Source: an uncultured Oscillospiraceae bacterium (GTDB lineage: Bacteria; Bacillota; Clostridia; Oscillospirales; Oscillospiraceae). From it: DNA of 31,693 bases. The notes beneath the pieces were generated by a model. The model did no database searches. It saw nothing but the letters and a program-made list of their open reading frames with translations, and was not told where the DNA came from. Shown here in pieces: positions 1 through 7,201 of this stretch (position 1 is the first letter of the stretch; every line of letters starts with the position of its first letter). Location of the stretch: contig CAJUPU010000035.1 of the NCBI GenBank assembly GCA_910588495.1, forward strand, positions 1 to 31,693, written 5' to 3'. The translations under genes were made by a program, and so were the position numbers.

Positions 1-675
1 GAGGACGAGATCGTCCCCGTGATGATCAAGAAGAAGAAGGAAATGGTGGAGTTCAAGGTGGACGAGTTCCCCAAGGCGGGCGTCACCGCCGAGGGCATCG
101 CCAAGCTGCGCGGCGCCTTCCCCGTGGGCCCCGAGGGGGTCGAGGATGAGGTCGTCCACACCTTCGAGGTCACCAAGGTCCACGAGGCCGACACCAAGAA
201 GCACGTCCAGCGGGTCACCGCCGCCAACGCCTCCGGCATCAACGACGGCGCGGCCGCCATCGTGCTGGCCTCCGGCGAGGCGGTGGAGAAGTACGGCCTG
301 AAGCCCATGGCCAAGCTGGTCAGCTGGGGCCACGGCGGCGTGGATCCCAAGATCATGGGCGTGGGCCCCGTGCCCGCCTCCCGGGACGCCATGGCCAAGG
401 CCGGCCTGACCATCAAGGACATCGACCTGGTGGAGGCCAACGAGGCCTTTGCCGCCCAGTCCGTGGCCGTGGCCCGTGAGCTGGAGTTCGACATGGACAA
501 GGTCAACGTCAACGGCGGCGCCATCTCCATCGGCCACCCCGTGGGCGCCTCCGGCGCGCGCATCATCGTCACCCTGCTCCACGAGCTGGCCAAGCGGCCC
601 GAGGCCAAGAAGGGCCTGGCCACCCTGTGCATCGGCGGCGGCATGGGCGTCGCCACCATCTTCGAGAAGTGCTGA
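1..675 (+). CDS. thlA: Acetyl-CoA C-acetyltransferase (thiolase), C-terminal part, 5' end outside window
   Basis: Condenses two acetyl-CoA to acetoacetyl-CoA, the first step toward butyryl-CoA, in the cytoplasm. The reading frame is open from base 1, so the first half, with the nucleophilic cysteine, lies outside the window. The visible 224 residues carry the thiolase C-terminal motifs: NEAFAAQ, the NGGAISIGHPVGASG block with the catalytic histidine, and CIGGGMG near the end with the second catalytic cysteine. The stop is 15 bases before the start of the CoA-transferase gene, which suggests one transcript. The family is certain. The symbol is the usual one in butyrate producers, but a beta-ketothiolase with another chain-length preference cannot be excluded from this half alone. 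Confidence 0.92.
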   Translation, partial: EDEIVPVMIKKKKEMVEFKVDEFPKAGVTAEGIAKLRGAFPVGPEGVEDEVVHTFEVTKVHEADTKKHVQRVTAANASGINDGAAAIVLASGEAVEKYGLKPMAKLVSWGHGGVDPKIMGVGPVPASRDAMAKAGLTIKDIDLVEANEAFAAQSVAVARELEFDMDKVNVNGGAISIGHPVGASGARIIVTLLHELAKRPEAKKGLATLCIGGGMGVATIFEKC

Positions 676-690
676 TCTTTGGGGTCTGAC

Positions 691-2031
691 ATGAATTATC
701 AGGCGCTTTACAAAGAGAAGCTCACCACCGCCGAGGAGGCGGTGAAGGTGGTCAAGTCCGGCGACTGGGTGGACTACACCTGGTGCACCAACCACCCCGT
801 GGCCCTGGACCGCGCCCTGGCCGCCCGCAAGGACGAGCTGTTCGACGTGAAGGTCCGGGGGGGCGTCACTATGTGGATGCCCGAGATCGCCAAGGCGGAC
901 GACGCGGGGGAGCACTTCACCTGGAACTCCTGGCACTGCTCCGGGGTGGACCGCAAGATCATGGCCAAGGGCATGGGCTTTTTCGCCCCCATCCGCTACT
1001 CCGAGCTTCCCCGGTTCTACCGGGAGAACGTGGACGTGGACGTGGTGATGGTCCAGACCACCCCCATGGACGCCCACGGCAACTTCAGCTTCGCCCTGGC
1101 GTGCTCCCACCTGGCCGACATGATGGACAAGGCCAAGACCATCATCGTGGAGGTCAACAAAAACATGCCCTGGGTGTACGGCCTCACCGGCAGCGAGATC
1201 AACATCAAGGATGTGGACTTTGTGGTGGAGGGGGACGATCCCGCCATCGCCCAGCTGGGCGGAGGCGGCGAGCCCTCCGAGGTGGACAAAGCCGTGGCCA
1301 ACCTGATCGTACCCCACATCCCCAACGGGGCCTGCCTCCAGCTGGGGATCGGCGGCATGCCCAACGCGGTGGGCTCCATGATCGCCCAGTCCGACCTCAC
1401 CGACCTGGGCGTCCACACCGAGATGTATGTGGACGGCTTCGTGGACATCGCCATGGCGGGCAAGATCACCGGCAAGAGGAAGAACCTGGACAAGGGCCGT
1501 CAGGTGTACGCCTTCGCGGCGGGCACCCAGAAGCTCTATGACTATGTGGACCGCAATCCCGAGGTGATGGCCGCCCCGGTGGACTACACCAACGACGTGC
1601 GGGTGCTGGCCCAGCTGGACAACTTCATCTCCATCAACAACGCCATCGACCTGGACCTGTTCGGCCAGGTGAACGCGGAGTCGGCGGGCTTGAAGCACAT
1701 CTCCGGCACCGGCGGCCAGCTGGACTTCGTCATGGGCGCGTACCTCAGCAACGGCGGCAAGAGCTTCATCTGCCTGTCCTCCACCGTCACCGGCAAGGAC
1801 GGCACGGTGAAGAGCCGCATCGTCCCCACCCTGACCCAGGGCTCCATCGCCACCGATCCCCGGTCCTGCGTGCAGTACCTGGTCACCGAGTACGGCATGG
1901 TGAACCTGAAGGGGCTGTCCACCTGGGAGCGGGCGGCGGGCATCATCGACATCGCCCACCCGGACTTCCGGGAGGACCTGATCGCCGACGCCGGCAAGAT
2001 GGGCATCTGGCGCAGGAGCAACAAGCGGTAA
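691..2031 (+). CDS. Butyryl-CoA:acetate / 4-hydroxybutyrate-type CoA-transferase
   Basis: Acetyl-CoA hydrolase/transferase family protein of 446 residues. It probably moves CoA between an acyl-CoA (butyryl-CoA) and a short acid such as acetate or acetoacetate, the last step of butyrate formation. Seen: the glycine-rich LGIGGMPNAVGSM segment, followed by GVHTEMYVDG, whose glutamate fits the family's catalytic glutamyl-CoA residue, and the GGQLDFVMGA and GSIATDPR segments of the C-terminal domain. The ATG at 691 is chosen because the family's N-terminal MNYQALYKEKL follows it; an in-frame TTG at 679 is the alternative. It sits directly behind the thiolase gene and ends at a strong terminator. 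The exact acid acceptor cannot be read from sequence. Confidence 0.88.
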   Translation: MNYQALYKEKLTTAEEAVKVVKSGDWVDYTWCTNHPVALDRALAARKDELFDVKVRGGVTMWMPEIAKADDAGEHFTWNSWHCSGVDRKIMAKGMGFFAPIRYSELPRFYRENVDVDVVMVQTTPMDAHGNFSFALACSHLADMMDKAKTIIVEVNKNMPWVYGLTGSEINIKDVDFVVEGDDPAIAQLGGGGEPSEVDKAVANLIVPHIPNGACLQLGIGGMPNAVGSMIAQSDLTDLGVHTEMYVDGFVDIAMAGKITGKRKNLDKGRQVYAFAAGTQKLYDYVDRNPEVMAAPVDYTNDVRVLAQLDNFISINNAIDLDLFGQVNAESAGLKHISGTGGQLDFVMGAYLSNGGKSFICLSSTVTGKDGTVKSRIVPTLTQGSIATDPRSCVQYLVTEYGMVNLKGLSTWERAAGIIDIAHPDFREDLIADAGKMGIWRRSNKR

Positions 2032-2053
2032 GCTACATACCAAAACGCAAAAG

Positions 2054-2085
2054 GCCCGCGCGGTGTACACCGCGCGGGCTTTTTC
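2054..2085. terminator. Bidirectional intrinsic terminator
   Basis: A perfect palindromic stem, GCCCGCGCGGTGT with its complement (2054-2079), is followed by TTTTT on the plus strand; A-rich sequence precedes it, so it can also act on the minus strand. It lies between the convergent CoA-transferase and AraC-type genes, the latter ending at 2086. Confidence 0.93.
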
Positions 2086-2925
2086 TTATCCTTTTGCCTT
2101 GACCACGGGGATCCACACCTCGAACTTGGTGCACTCCGGGTCCAGATAGACCTCCACGTCCGGCCCCTCGGCGTACTCATAGCCCGAGGTGGGCAGCCAC
2201 TCGGTGACCACCCGGCGCTCCAGGGCCTGGATGGCGGGCGCGCCCTCCCCCGTCCCGGGGAACACGGCCCAGGTAAAGGCGGGGACGGTGTGCTCCTCCA
2301 GCCCCTCCCCCGCCGGGGCGGAGGTGGCCACGGCGATATAATAGCGGGCGCTCTCCAGCCCGTCGCACACCCCCAGCAGGCCCCGGGGCTCCCCGTCCAT
2401 CAGCCCGGCCAGCCGGGGGATGGTGCCGTCCGCCGCCGCCCGGCCCCAGAGCTGGGGCACCTGCTGAAAGTTCTCCTCTATGTCCTTCGACAGCGGCGCG
2501 GACACGCCCACGATCCGAAACGCATCCCGTTTTTCGATCCGATACTCCATTTCTTCCACTCCTTGTACTGTGATGGCGAAGCGCAGGGGGGGATGGCTCT
2601 TGAGCACCGCCCCCGGTGTTTTCGCCGCCGAGGGGGGCAGGCCGTGGACCACCTGGAACGCCCGGTTGAAGGCGGTAGGCGAGCTGTAGCCGTACTTCAG
2701 GGCCACGTCCACGATCCTCTCCCCATGTTGCAGGTCCGCCGCCGCCCGGGACATCTTCCGCCGCCGGACATACTCCGACAGGGGCGCCCCCGCCAGCAGG
2801 GTGAACATCCGCTGGAAGTGGTAGGGGGAACAGCAGGCGATCCTCGCCGCCTCCCCCAGATCTGGGGCCTCCAGATGCCCCTCCAGGTAGTCCACGGCTT
2901 GGTTGAGCCGGTCGATCCATTCCAT
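2086..2925 (-). CDS. AraC-family regulator with C-terminal GyrI-like effector domain
   Basis: A 279-residue transcription regulator of the Rob/BltR type. Residues about 1-105 form the two helix-turn-helix units of AraC proteins (IACCSPYHFQRMFTLLAG and VALKYGYSSPTAFNRAFQ are clear). Residues about 125-279 match the GyrI-like small-molecule-binding fold and end in YLDPECTKFEVWIPV. The start at 2925 is chosen because a GGAG lies just upstream and the protein then begins MEWIDRLNQAVDYLE as in the family; the longer open frame to 3006 would run through the promoter. Such proteins usually respond to hydrophobic drugs or metabolites and control efflux or detoxification genes, but no such gene is adjacent, so the target is unknown. 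Two palindromes upstream suggest autoregulation. Confidence 0.88.
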   Translation of the reverse strand: MEWIDRLNQAVDYLEGHLEAPDLGEAARIACCSPYHFQRMFTLLAGAPLSEYVRRRKMSRAAADLQHGERIVDVALKYGYSSPTAFNRAFQVVHGLPPSAAKTPGAVLKSHPPLRFAITVQGVEEMEYRIEKRDAFRIVGVSAPLSKDIEENFQQVPQLWGRAAADGTIPRLAGLMDGEPRGLLGVCDGLESARYYIAVATSAPAGEGLEEHTVPAFTWAVFPGTGEGAPAIQALERRVVTEWLPTSGYEYAEGPDVEVYLDPECTKFEVWIPVVKAKG

Positions 2926-2944
2926 ATTGCCTCGCTCCTTTTCT

Positions 2945-2970
2945 GTTGCGCAACTGAGTATAGTATACTC
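2945..2970. promoter_or_regulatory. Two adjacent palindromes, candidate operator of the AraC-type gene
   Basis: GTTGCGCAAC (2945-2954, perfect) and GAGTATAGTATACTC (2956-2970, seven-base arms around one base) lie 20-45 bases upstream of the regulator start. The second contains TATACT, a plausible -10 element for the minus-strand gene, so protein binding there would block its transcription. The operator role is inferred from symmetry and position only. Confidence 0.5.
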
Positions 2971-3032
2971 CATGATCTTGCCCCTGTCCTCTCTTTTTTG
3001 AGACAAGTTTGGAGAGGCCCGGCCCGTTTTGC

Positions 3033-3064
3033 TGAAACCAACCGGGGCGTTTTTGTGTTATGAT
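3033..3064 (+). promoter_or_regulatory. Possible promoter of the first ECF sigma operon
   Basis: TGAAAC at 3033-3038 resembles the -35 of ECF-sigma promoters; GTGTTA lies 16 bases later and TATGAT at 3059-3064. The -10 is poor, so this is a weak call. If right, the repeat element at 3089-3189 lies in the transcript leader. Confidence 0.3.
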
Positions 3065-3088
3065 AGGTGAAAGACGTTTTTCGAGTTT

Positions 3089-3189
3089 AAGGACCTGTAT
3101 TCACAGCCGAAACCATCGGATGGCCGAGGGATCTTTCCAGCAGGCAAGGCAGATCTTCCCAGGAACAGAGGTCGTGGATACAGGTCCTA
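3089..3189 (-). repeat. MITE-like inverted-repeat element, copy A (internally deleted)
   Basis: Terminal inverted repeats GGACCTGTATTCAC (3091-3104) and GTGGATACAGGTCC (3174-3187) enclose about 70 bases. Read on the minus strand, its sequence matches copy B at 8145-8308 closely (CCTGTATCCACGACCTC start, GGAAAGATCCCTCGGCCATC, GGCTGTGAATACAGG end) but lacks the central part. It sits directly between the likely promoter and the ribosome binding site of the sigma-factor gene. No coding capacity. Confidence 0.85.
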
Positions 3190-3210
3190 ACATCAGGGGG
3201 TGAGATCCGT

Positions 3211-3777
3211 TTGACGGAAGAACAACTGGTGAAGGCCCTGGGCCGGGGGGAGCTGTCCGCCCTGGAGGCGCTGATGGACCGCTACACGCCCTATGTGTCC
3301 TCGGTGGTCTCCCGGATCCTGCGGGGCCGCCGGGCGGACGTGGAAGAGCTGACCGCCGACGTGTTCCTGGCCGCCTGGGACAGCCGGGACAAGCTGCGCC
3401 CCGGCAAGGTCAAGGGCTGGCTGGGGGCGGTGGCCCGGAACCGGGCCTTCAACCTCCTCCGGGCGGACCGGGAGAGCCTGCCCCTGGAGGAGGACGCCCT
3501 GTTTTTGGAAACGGACGGCCCCGACAAGGAGCTGGACAAAAAGGAGACCGCCCGCGTGGTCAACGCGGCGCTGGCCCGGCTGGACAGGCCCCAGCGGGAG
3601 CTGTTCGTCCGCCACTACTACTACGGCCAGACGGTGCGAGAGGCGGCGCTGGCCATGGGGCTGAACCTGTCCACCGCCAAGACCTGGCTGCGCCGGGGGC
3701 GGGAGACACTGAAAACCATTTTGGAACAGGAGGGCTATGGACATGAAACGGCTGGAGATCTCCAGGCTAATGGATGA
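3211..3777 (+). CDS. ECF-type RNA polymerase sigma factor
   Basis: A 188-residue sigma-70 family protein of the extracytoplasmic-function group. Region 2 is at about residues 20-80 (VEELTADVFLAAWDSRDKL, then GWLGAVARNRAFNLLR). Region 4 is at about 115-175 (LDRPQRELFVRHYYYGQTVREAALAMGL, then STAKTWLRRGRE as the recognition helix). The start is TTG at 3211, preceded by AGGGGGTGA at a good distance. The stop lies inside the next gene, overlapping by about 40 bases, which is typical of a sigma/anti-sigma pair with coupled translation. It directs RNA polymerase to a small set of stress or envelope promoters, probably including its own. Confidence 0.88.
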   Translation: MTEEQLVKALGRGELSALEALMDRYTPYVSSVVSRILRGRRADVEELTADVFLAAWDSRDKLRPGKVKGWLGAVARNRAFNLLRADRESLPLEEDALFLETDGPDKELDKKETARVVNAALARLDRPQRELFVRHYYYGQTVREAALAMGLNLSTAKTWLRRGRETLKTILEQEGYGHETAGDLQANG

Positions 3778-4441
3778 GTACGTGGACAATGAGTTTTTCC
3801 CCCAGGGCGGGGAGACCGCCGACCTACAGGCGGTGAAGGACCGGGTGCTGGCAAAGGCGGGCCCGGCGAGAAAGCGGCGCAAGCCCCTGAAAATGGTCCT
3901 GCTGGCGGCGGCGCTGGCGGCGGTGGGGGTGCTGTGTATCGCGGCGGGCTTGCCCACAACTGTATATCATCTCGTCACGGGCGGCACCGTGACCGTCCAG
4001 CGCGGGCCGGACGGCTATGCGTCCTATGATTTCAGCAACCAATTTCCCACCGACCCCGTCGTTTCAGAGAATGGCCGGCTATGGCTGGTGATAGGAGATG
4101 AGCGCACCGATATCACTGGCCTAATCGACATGGAAACACCCTATATCCTTGAGCATACCGACCCGGACAGCGGCCTTTCCAACTATCTGATCGTGGGCGG
4201 CACGCCGGAGGACTTCGGCTACTGCTCCTATCAGGAAACTCCCTCCGGCGGATTTGCAGGCGGCGGCACCGGCGGCTGTTATACTTCCTACTCCACCATT
4301 GACGGTGCACCATATGACGTGCGTGACCTTACACCAGAACAGTATGAACAGCGGGACCCCGGCGGGGACTACGACGAGTGGCGGCCCTGGTATCTAAACG
4401 CCATAGAGCAGCTACGCGAACGGGGCGTCAATATCCGCTGA
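3737..4441 (+). CDS. Membrane-anchored partner of the ECF sigma factor (putative anti-sigma)
   Basis: A 234-residue protein with a short N-terminal cytoplasmic part (LEISRLMDEYVDNEFF...), a basic stretch (RKRRKP), one membrane segment at about residues 52-71 and an extracytoplasmic part of about 160 residues. The outer part is rich in glycine, tyrosine and acidic residues and has two cysteines around a Gly-rich stretch (GYCSYQETPSGGFAGGGTGG). It has no zinc-binding HxxxCxxC motif, unlike the second pair in this window. Its overlap with the sigma gene and its topology argue for an anti-sigma role; no family was recognised for the outer domain. ATG 3737 lies only three bases from AGGAGG, so ATG 3743 (two residues shorter) may be the true start. 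Confidence 0.75.
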   Translation: MDMKRLEISRLMDEYVDNEFFPQGGETADLQAVKDRVLAKAGPARKRRKPLKMVLLAAALAAVGVLCIAAGLPTTVYHLVTGGTVTVQRGPDGYASYDFSNQFPTDPVVSENGRLWLVIGDERTDITGLIDMETPYILEHTDPDSGLSNYLIVGGTPEDFGYCSYQETPSGGFAGGGTGGCYTSYSTIDGAPYDVRDLTPEQYEQRDPGGDYDEWRPWYLNAIEQLRERGVNIR

Positions 4442-4463
4442 CCCCTTTTCTTTTCTTCCATCC

Positions 4464-4504
4464 TATGATAAAATGGACTCCCCCGCCTTGGGGGAGTCCA
4501 TTTT
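4464..4504 (+). terminator. 15-bp perfect hairpin between the anti-sigma gene and tadA, with a -10-like box before it
   Basis: AAAATGGACTCCCCC (4470-4484) and its exact complement (4490-4504) enclose a five-base loop. The stem ends in TTTT and the tadA ribosome binding site CAGGAG starts right after it. It most likely ends the sigma operon. TATGAT at 4464-4469 could be a -10 for tadA, which would place the hairpin in the tadA leader, but there is no good -35. Confidence 0.65.
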
Positions 4505-4517
4505 CAGGAGTATTGCC

Positions 4518-4970
4518 ATGACCCACGAGGACTACATGAGACAGGCCATCGCCCTGGCCCGGGCGTGCATCCCGGACGGAGACGTGCCTGTCGGGTGCAT
4601 CGTTGTTTCCCCCGGCGGCGAGATCGTCGGCCGGGGCCGCAACCGCCGGGAGGCGGACCGCCGGGCCACCGCCCACGCGGAGGTGGAGGCCATCAACATG
4701 GCCTGTGCCGCCCTGGGGTCCTGGCGGCTGGAGGGCTGTACCCTGTACGTCACCCTGGAGCCCTGCCCCATGTGCGCCGGGGCCATCATCAACGCCCGGA
4801 TCGCCGCGGTGCGTTATGGGGCCAGGGAGGACAAGTCCGGCTGCTGCGGGTCGGTGCTCAACCTGTTCGAGGAGCGCTTCAACCACCGCCCCCGGGTGTA
4901 CGGCGGACTGCTGGAAGCGGAGTGCCGGGGGCTTCTAGAGGAGTTTTTTCAGGATCTGCGGAAGATTTAA
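4518..4970 (+). CDS. tadA: tRNA-specific adenosine deaminase
   Basis: Deaminates the wobble adenosine of tRNA-Arg(ACG) to inosine so that CGN codons can be read; cytoplasmic, zinc-dependent. The 150-residue protein carries the deaminase signature HAE at residues 53-55 (zinc-binding His and the proton-shuttle Glu) and PCPMCAGAI at 82-90 with the two zinc-binding cysteines; VPVGCIVV and NLFEERFNHRPRVYGGLL are typical of TadA. The start at 4518 has CAGGAG seven bases upstream. No SRP RNA gene, a frequent neighbour in Firmicutes, was found downstream. Confidence 0.95.
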   Translation: MTHEDYMRQAIALARACIPDGDVPVGCIVVSPGGEIVGRGRNRREADRRATAHAEVEAINMACAALGSWRLEGCTLYVTLEPCPMCAGAIINARIAAVRYGAREDKSGCCGSVLNLFEERFNHRPRVYGGLLEAECRGLLEEFFQDLRKI

Positions 4971-5087
4971 TACTACTGTAACACTTTACCCCAAACTTTC
5001 GCAACAACTCTCCTGTATCTTAATACTTGCAAGAGATATCCTTTCTTTTTCATTCTATCCTCCATCCTCATTTCAAGGAAACTCGGG

Positions 5088-5310
5088 GCCGAAAGGCCCC
5101 GGTTTTCTTTTTGGGGAAAGCCCCGCCGCGAGGCGGCGGGACTTCTCAGGAATCGGCGCCGAAAGGCCCGGTTTTCTTTTTGGGGAAAGCCCCGCCGCGG
5201 CGCGGCGGGACTTCTCAAGGATCAGGGCCGAAAGGCCCGGTTTCTTTTTAGGAAAGATCCCGCCGCAGGGCGGCGGGACTTCTCAAGGAATCGGCGCTGA
5301 AAGGCCCCAT
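5088..5310. repeat. GC-rich tandem repeat, about 69-70 bp unit, three copies plus a partial fourth
   Basis: The motif GCCGAAAGGCC recurs with its GAAAG starting at 5091, 5161, 5230 and 5299, giving periods of 70, 69 and 69. Each full unit contains a small GGCC-GAAA-GGCC hairpin, a T-rich stretch (GGTTTTCTTTTTGGGGAAAG) and a strong GCCGCC/GGCGGC hairpin followed by GGGACTTCTCA. It fills the gap between tadA and the end of xpt. The rest of the gap (4971-5087) is AT-richer and shows nothing recognisable. The hairpins may stop transcription from either side. Short open frames across it are a by-product of the repeat. Confidence 0.9.
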
Positions 5311-5333
5311 GAGACCCGCCGCCCAAACGCCAC

Positions 5334-5903
5334 TCAGCAGAACTCGATTCGCCCCGGCGACATGGACCCGATCCGGGCCAGGGATTCCACCCGGACGCCC
5401 ATGGCCCGGATGCGGTCCCCGCCGGGCTGGAACGCCTTTTCCACGGCGATCCCCGCCCCCACCACCACGGCGCCCGCCTGCCGGGCCAGCCGGATCAGCC
5501 CCTCCAGCGCCGCGCCGTTGGCCAAAAAGTCGTCGATCAGCAGCAGGCGTTCCCCCGCCTTCAAAAACCGTTTGGACACGATCACGTCGTTCACCGTCCC
5601 GTGGGTGAAGGAGGGCACCTCCACCCGGTACACGTCTCCGGCGATGTTTTTGGTGCGGCTCTTTTTGGCGAACACAACCGGCACCCCGAACTGCTGGGCG
5701 GCGACGCAGGCGATGCCGATCCCCGACGCCTCGATGGTCAGGATCTTGTCGATCTTCTCCCCGGCGAACAGCCGGGCCCATTCCTGTCCCATGGCCGCGA
5801 ACAGCGCCACATCCATCTGATGGTTCAAAAAGCTGTCCACCTTCAGCACGCTGCCGTCCTCCACGACGCCATCCCGGCGGATGCGCTCCTCCAACTCCCG
5901 CAT
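5334..5903 (-). CDS. xpt: Xanthine phosphoribosyltransferase
   Basis: Converts xanthine and PRPP to XMP in purine salvage; cytoplasmic. The 189-residue length fits the family. The PRPP-binding motif LLLIDDFLANGAA is at about residues 121-133; the N-terminal MRELEERIRRDG, the DSFLNHQMD segment and the FAKKSRTKN loop are characteristic of Xpt and not of adenine or hypoxanthine enzymes. AAGGGGAGAGG precedes the ATG at 5903. Unlike many Firmicutes, no purine permease gene follows and no purine-riboswitch core was found in the short leader. Confidence 0.94.
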   Translation of the reverse strand: MRELEERIRRDGVVEDGSVLKVDSFLNHQMDVALFAAMGQEWARLFAGEKIDKILTIEASGIGIACVAAQQFGVPVVFAKKSRTKNIAGDVYRVEVPSFTHGTVNDVIVSKRFLKAGERLLLIDDFLANGAALEGLIRLARQAGAVVVGAGIAVEKAFQPGGDRIRAMGVRVESLARIGSMSPGRIEFC

Positions 5904-5932
5904 GGTCCTCTCCCCTTTCCTGTGGTATGCCT

Positions 5933-5961
5933 ATTCTACCAAGATCTCCGCCTCATTTCCA
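5933..5961 (-). promoter_or_regulatory. Possible sigma-A promoter of xpt
   Basis: On the minus strand TGGAAA (5956-5961) and TAGAAT (5933-5938) are 17 bases apart and 30 bases upstream of the xpt start. The -35 matches four of six consensus bases. Confidence 0.45.
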
Positions 5962-5981
5962 CTGTTTTCCGGAAAAACCCC

Positions 5982-6010
5982 TTGCTCTTCCCAACATTTT
6001 CTGCTACAAT
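5982..6010 (+). promoter_or_regulatory. Sigma-A promoter of the YitT-family gene
   Basis: TTGCTC (5982-5987), 17-base spacer, TACAAT (6005-6010), about 60 bases upstream of the ATG at 6071. It is divergent from, and close to, the xpt promoter. Confidence 0.7.
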
Positions 6011-6070
6011 AGGCGGCGGCCGCGGCAGGCCGCCCCGGTCAGACCGCCATCAGAAAAAGAGGTCTTTGCC

Positions 6071-6925
6071 ATGGATCGCGTCAAAAAAACCCTGCGGGAG
6101 CTCCCCCTGCTCACCCTGGGCACCCTTCTGGTGGCCGCGGGGGTCTACTTCTTCAAATTCCCCAACCACTTCAACACCGGCGGCGTCACCGGCCTGGCCG
6201 TGATCCTCAACGCGGTGGTGCCGGCGGTGAGCCCCTCCACCTTCGCCTCTCTGATCAACCTGGCCTTCCTGGTGCTGGGCTTCCTGTTCCTGGACAGGAG
6301 CTTCGGGGTGAACACGGTGTACTGCTCCCTTTTGTTCTCCGCCGCCTTGTCCGGGCTGGAGTGGCTGTGTCCCCTGTCCGCCCCACTGACGGACCAAAAG
6401 ACCCTGGAGCTCTTTTTCGCCGTCATCCTCCCTTCGCTGGGCTCCGCCATCCTGTTCAACATCCAGAGCTCCACCGGCGGCACCGACATCCTGGCCATGA
6501 TCCTCAAGCGGTTCTCCAGCATGGACATCGGCAATGCCCTGCTGTGCGTGGACGTGCTCATCGCCGCCTCCACCCTCTATTTCGTGGGGATCGAGGCGGG
6601 GCTGTACTCGGTGCTGGGCCTGGTGCTGAAGTCGGTGGTGGTGGACACGGTGATCGAGTCGCTGAACCGCCGGAAGAGCTTTTTGGCCGTCACCTCCTGT
6701 CCGGACCAGGTGTGCGATTTCATCACCCACACCCTGAACCGCTCCGCCACCTACTGGCAGGCATCGGGGGCCTACACCCACGACCCCAAGTGGGTGGTGC
6801 TCACCGCCCTGTCCCGGTCCCAGGCGGTGGCCCTGCGGCTGTACCTGAAATCCGCCGACCCCCACGCCTTCATCCTGGTGACCAACTCCAGCGAGATCTT
6901 CGGGAAGGGATTCATGCGGGTATGA
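6071..6925 (+). CDS. YitT-family membrane protein (DUF161/DUF2179)
   Basis: A 284-residue protein with about five hydrophobic segments in residues 1-180 (LLTLGTLLVAAGVYFF, ASLINLAFLVLGFLFL, ELFFAVILPSLGSAILF and others), a FNTGGVTGLAVIL segment and SSTGGTDILAMIL, the repeated glycine motif of the YitT family. A C-terminal soluble domain at about 200-284 matches DUF2179 (GAYTHDPKWVVLTALSRSQAVAL, ending DPHAFILVTNSSEIFGKGF). The function of the family is not settled; transport has been suggested. The start at 6071 is preferred over the longer frame because the latter would run through the promoter. An AAAGAGG ribosome binding site precedes the ATG. Confidence 0.88.
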   Translation: MDRVKKTLRELPLLTLGTLLVAAGVYFFKFPNHFNTGGVTGLAVILNAVVPAVSPSTFASLINLAFLVLGFLFLDRSFGVNTVYCSLLFSAALSGLEWLCPLSAPLTDQKTLELFFAVILPSLGSAILFNIQSSTGGTDILAMILKRFSSMDIGNALLCVDVLIAASTLYFVGIEAGLYSVLGLVLKSVVVDTVIESLNRRKSFLAVTSCPDQVCDFITHTLNRSATYWQASGAYTHDPKWVVLTALSRSQAVALRLYLKSADPHAFILVTNSSEIFGKGFMRV

Positions 6926-6937
6926 GGCTGCGGGCTC

Positions 6938-6953
6938 TGTTCCACGTGAAACA
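6938..6953. promoter_or_regulatory. parS site 1 (one mismatch)
   Basis: TGTTCCACGTGAAACA, 15 of 16 matches to the Firmicutes parS consensus TGTTTCACGTGAAACA, just after the YitT-family stop. It is a loading site for ParB, one of four in 3.4 kb. Confidence 0.88.
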
Positions 6954-6957
6954 TTGG

Positions 6958-7133
6958 CTCCAGTCCAAGCTCCCCTATGCGCCTATCCTCGCGCTTCTTT
7001 GTCACGCTCGGATCAGGCCCATGGCCGGGTCGCTTTCCTTCCGACTCAGGCAAAAACTCATCTGCTTCGCAGATCCTGTGTTTTTGCCTTCGCTCCAGTC
7101 CAAGCTCCCCTATGTGCCTATCCTCGCGCTTCT
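6958..7133 (+). repeat. Composite intergenic repeat with hairpin, family D copy 1
   Basis: A 41-base unit starting CTCCAGTCCAAGCTCCCCTA occurs twice (6958-6998 and 7093-7133) with one difference. Between them is a block of about 80 bases, including GGGTCGCTTTCCTTCCGAC followed by a hairpin with outer arms GGCAAAAAC / GTTTTTGCC and inner arms ATCTGC / GCAGAT. The hairpin block and the right-hand unit recur at 30021-30131 between dnaN and dnaA. No coding capacity is evident. Confidence 0.85.
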
Positions 7134-7148
7134 CCCTTCGATGGAATT

Positions 7149-7201
7149 CGCCTCCCGGCTGTGATATGCTTTTGTCATATTTACAGCGGGAGGCGTTTTT
7201 T
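7149..7201 (+). promoter_or_regulatory. Terminator/attenuator hairpin that contains the noc ribosome binding site
   Basis: CGCCTCCCG-G-CTGT (7149-7162) pairs with ACAGCGGGAGGCG (7183-7195), with an inner ATATG/CATAT stem, and is followed by TTTTTT and then the noc ATG at 7202. The only good Shine-Dalgarno sequence for noc, GGGAGG (7188-7193), lies in the 3' arm. Folding would therefore both end transcription and hide the ribosome binding site. Confidence 0.7.

Noticed and set aside
783..1541. Long open frame overlapping the CoA-transferase gene
   Set aside because: Low-complexity Arg/Gly/His-rich translation typical of a shadow frame in GC-rich DNA; the CoA-transferase frame has clear motifs.
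4971..5087. SRP RNA gene (often after tadA in Firmicutes)
   Set aside because: No GNAR-loop helix or other conserved SRP segment could be seen.
5904..6070. Purine riboswitch ahead of xpt
   Set aside because: The leader is short and shows none of the conserved riboswitch core segments; only a plausible promoter was found.
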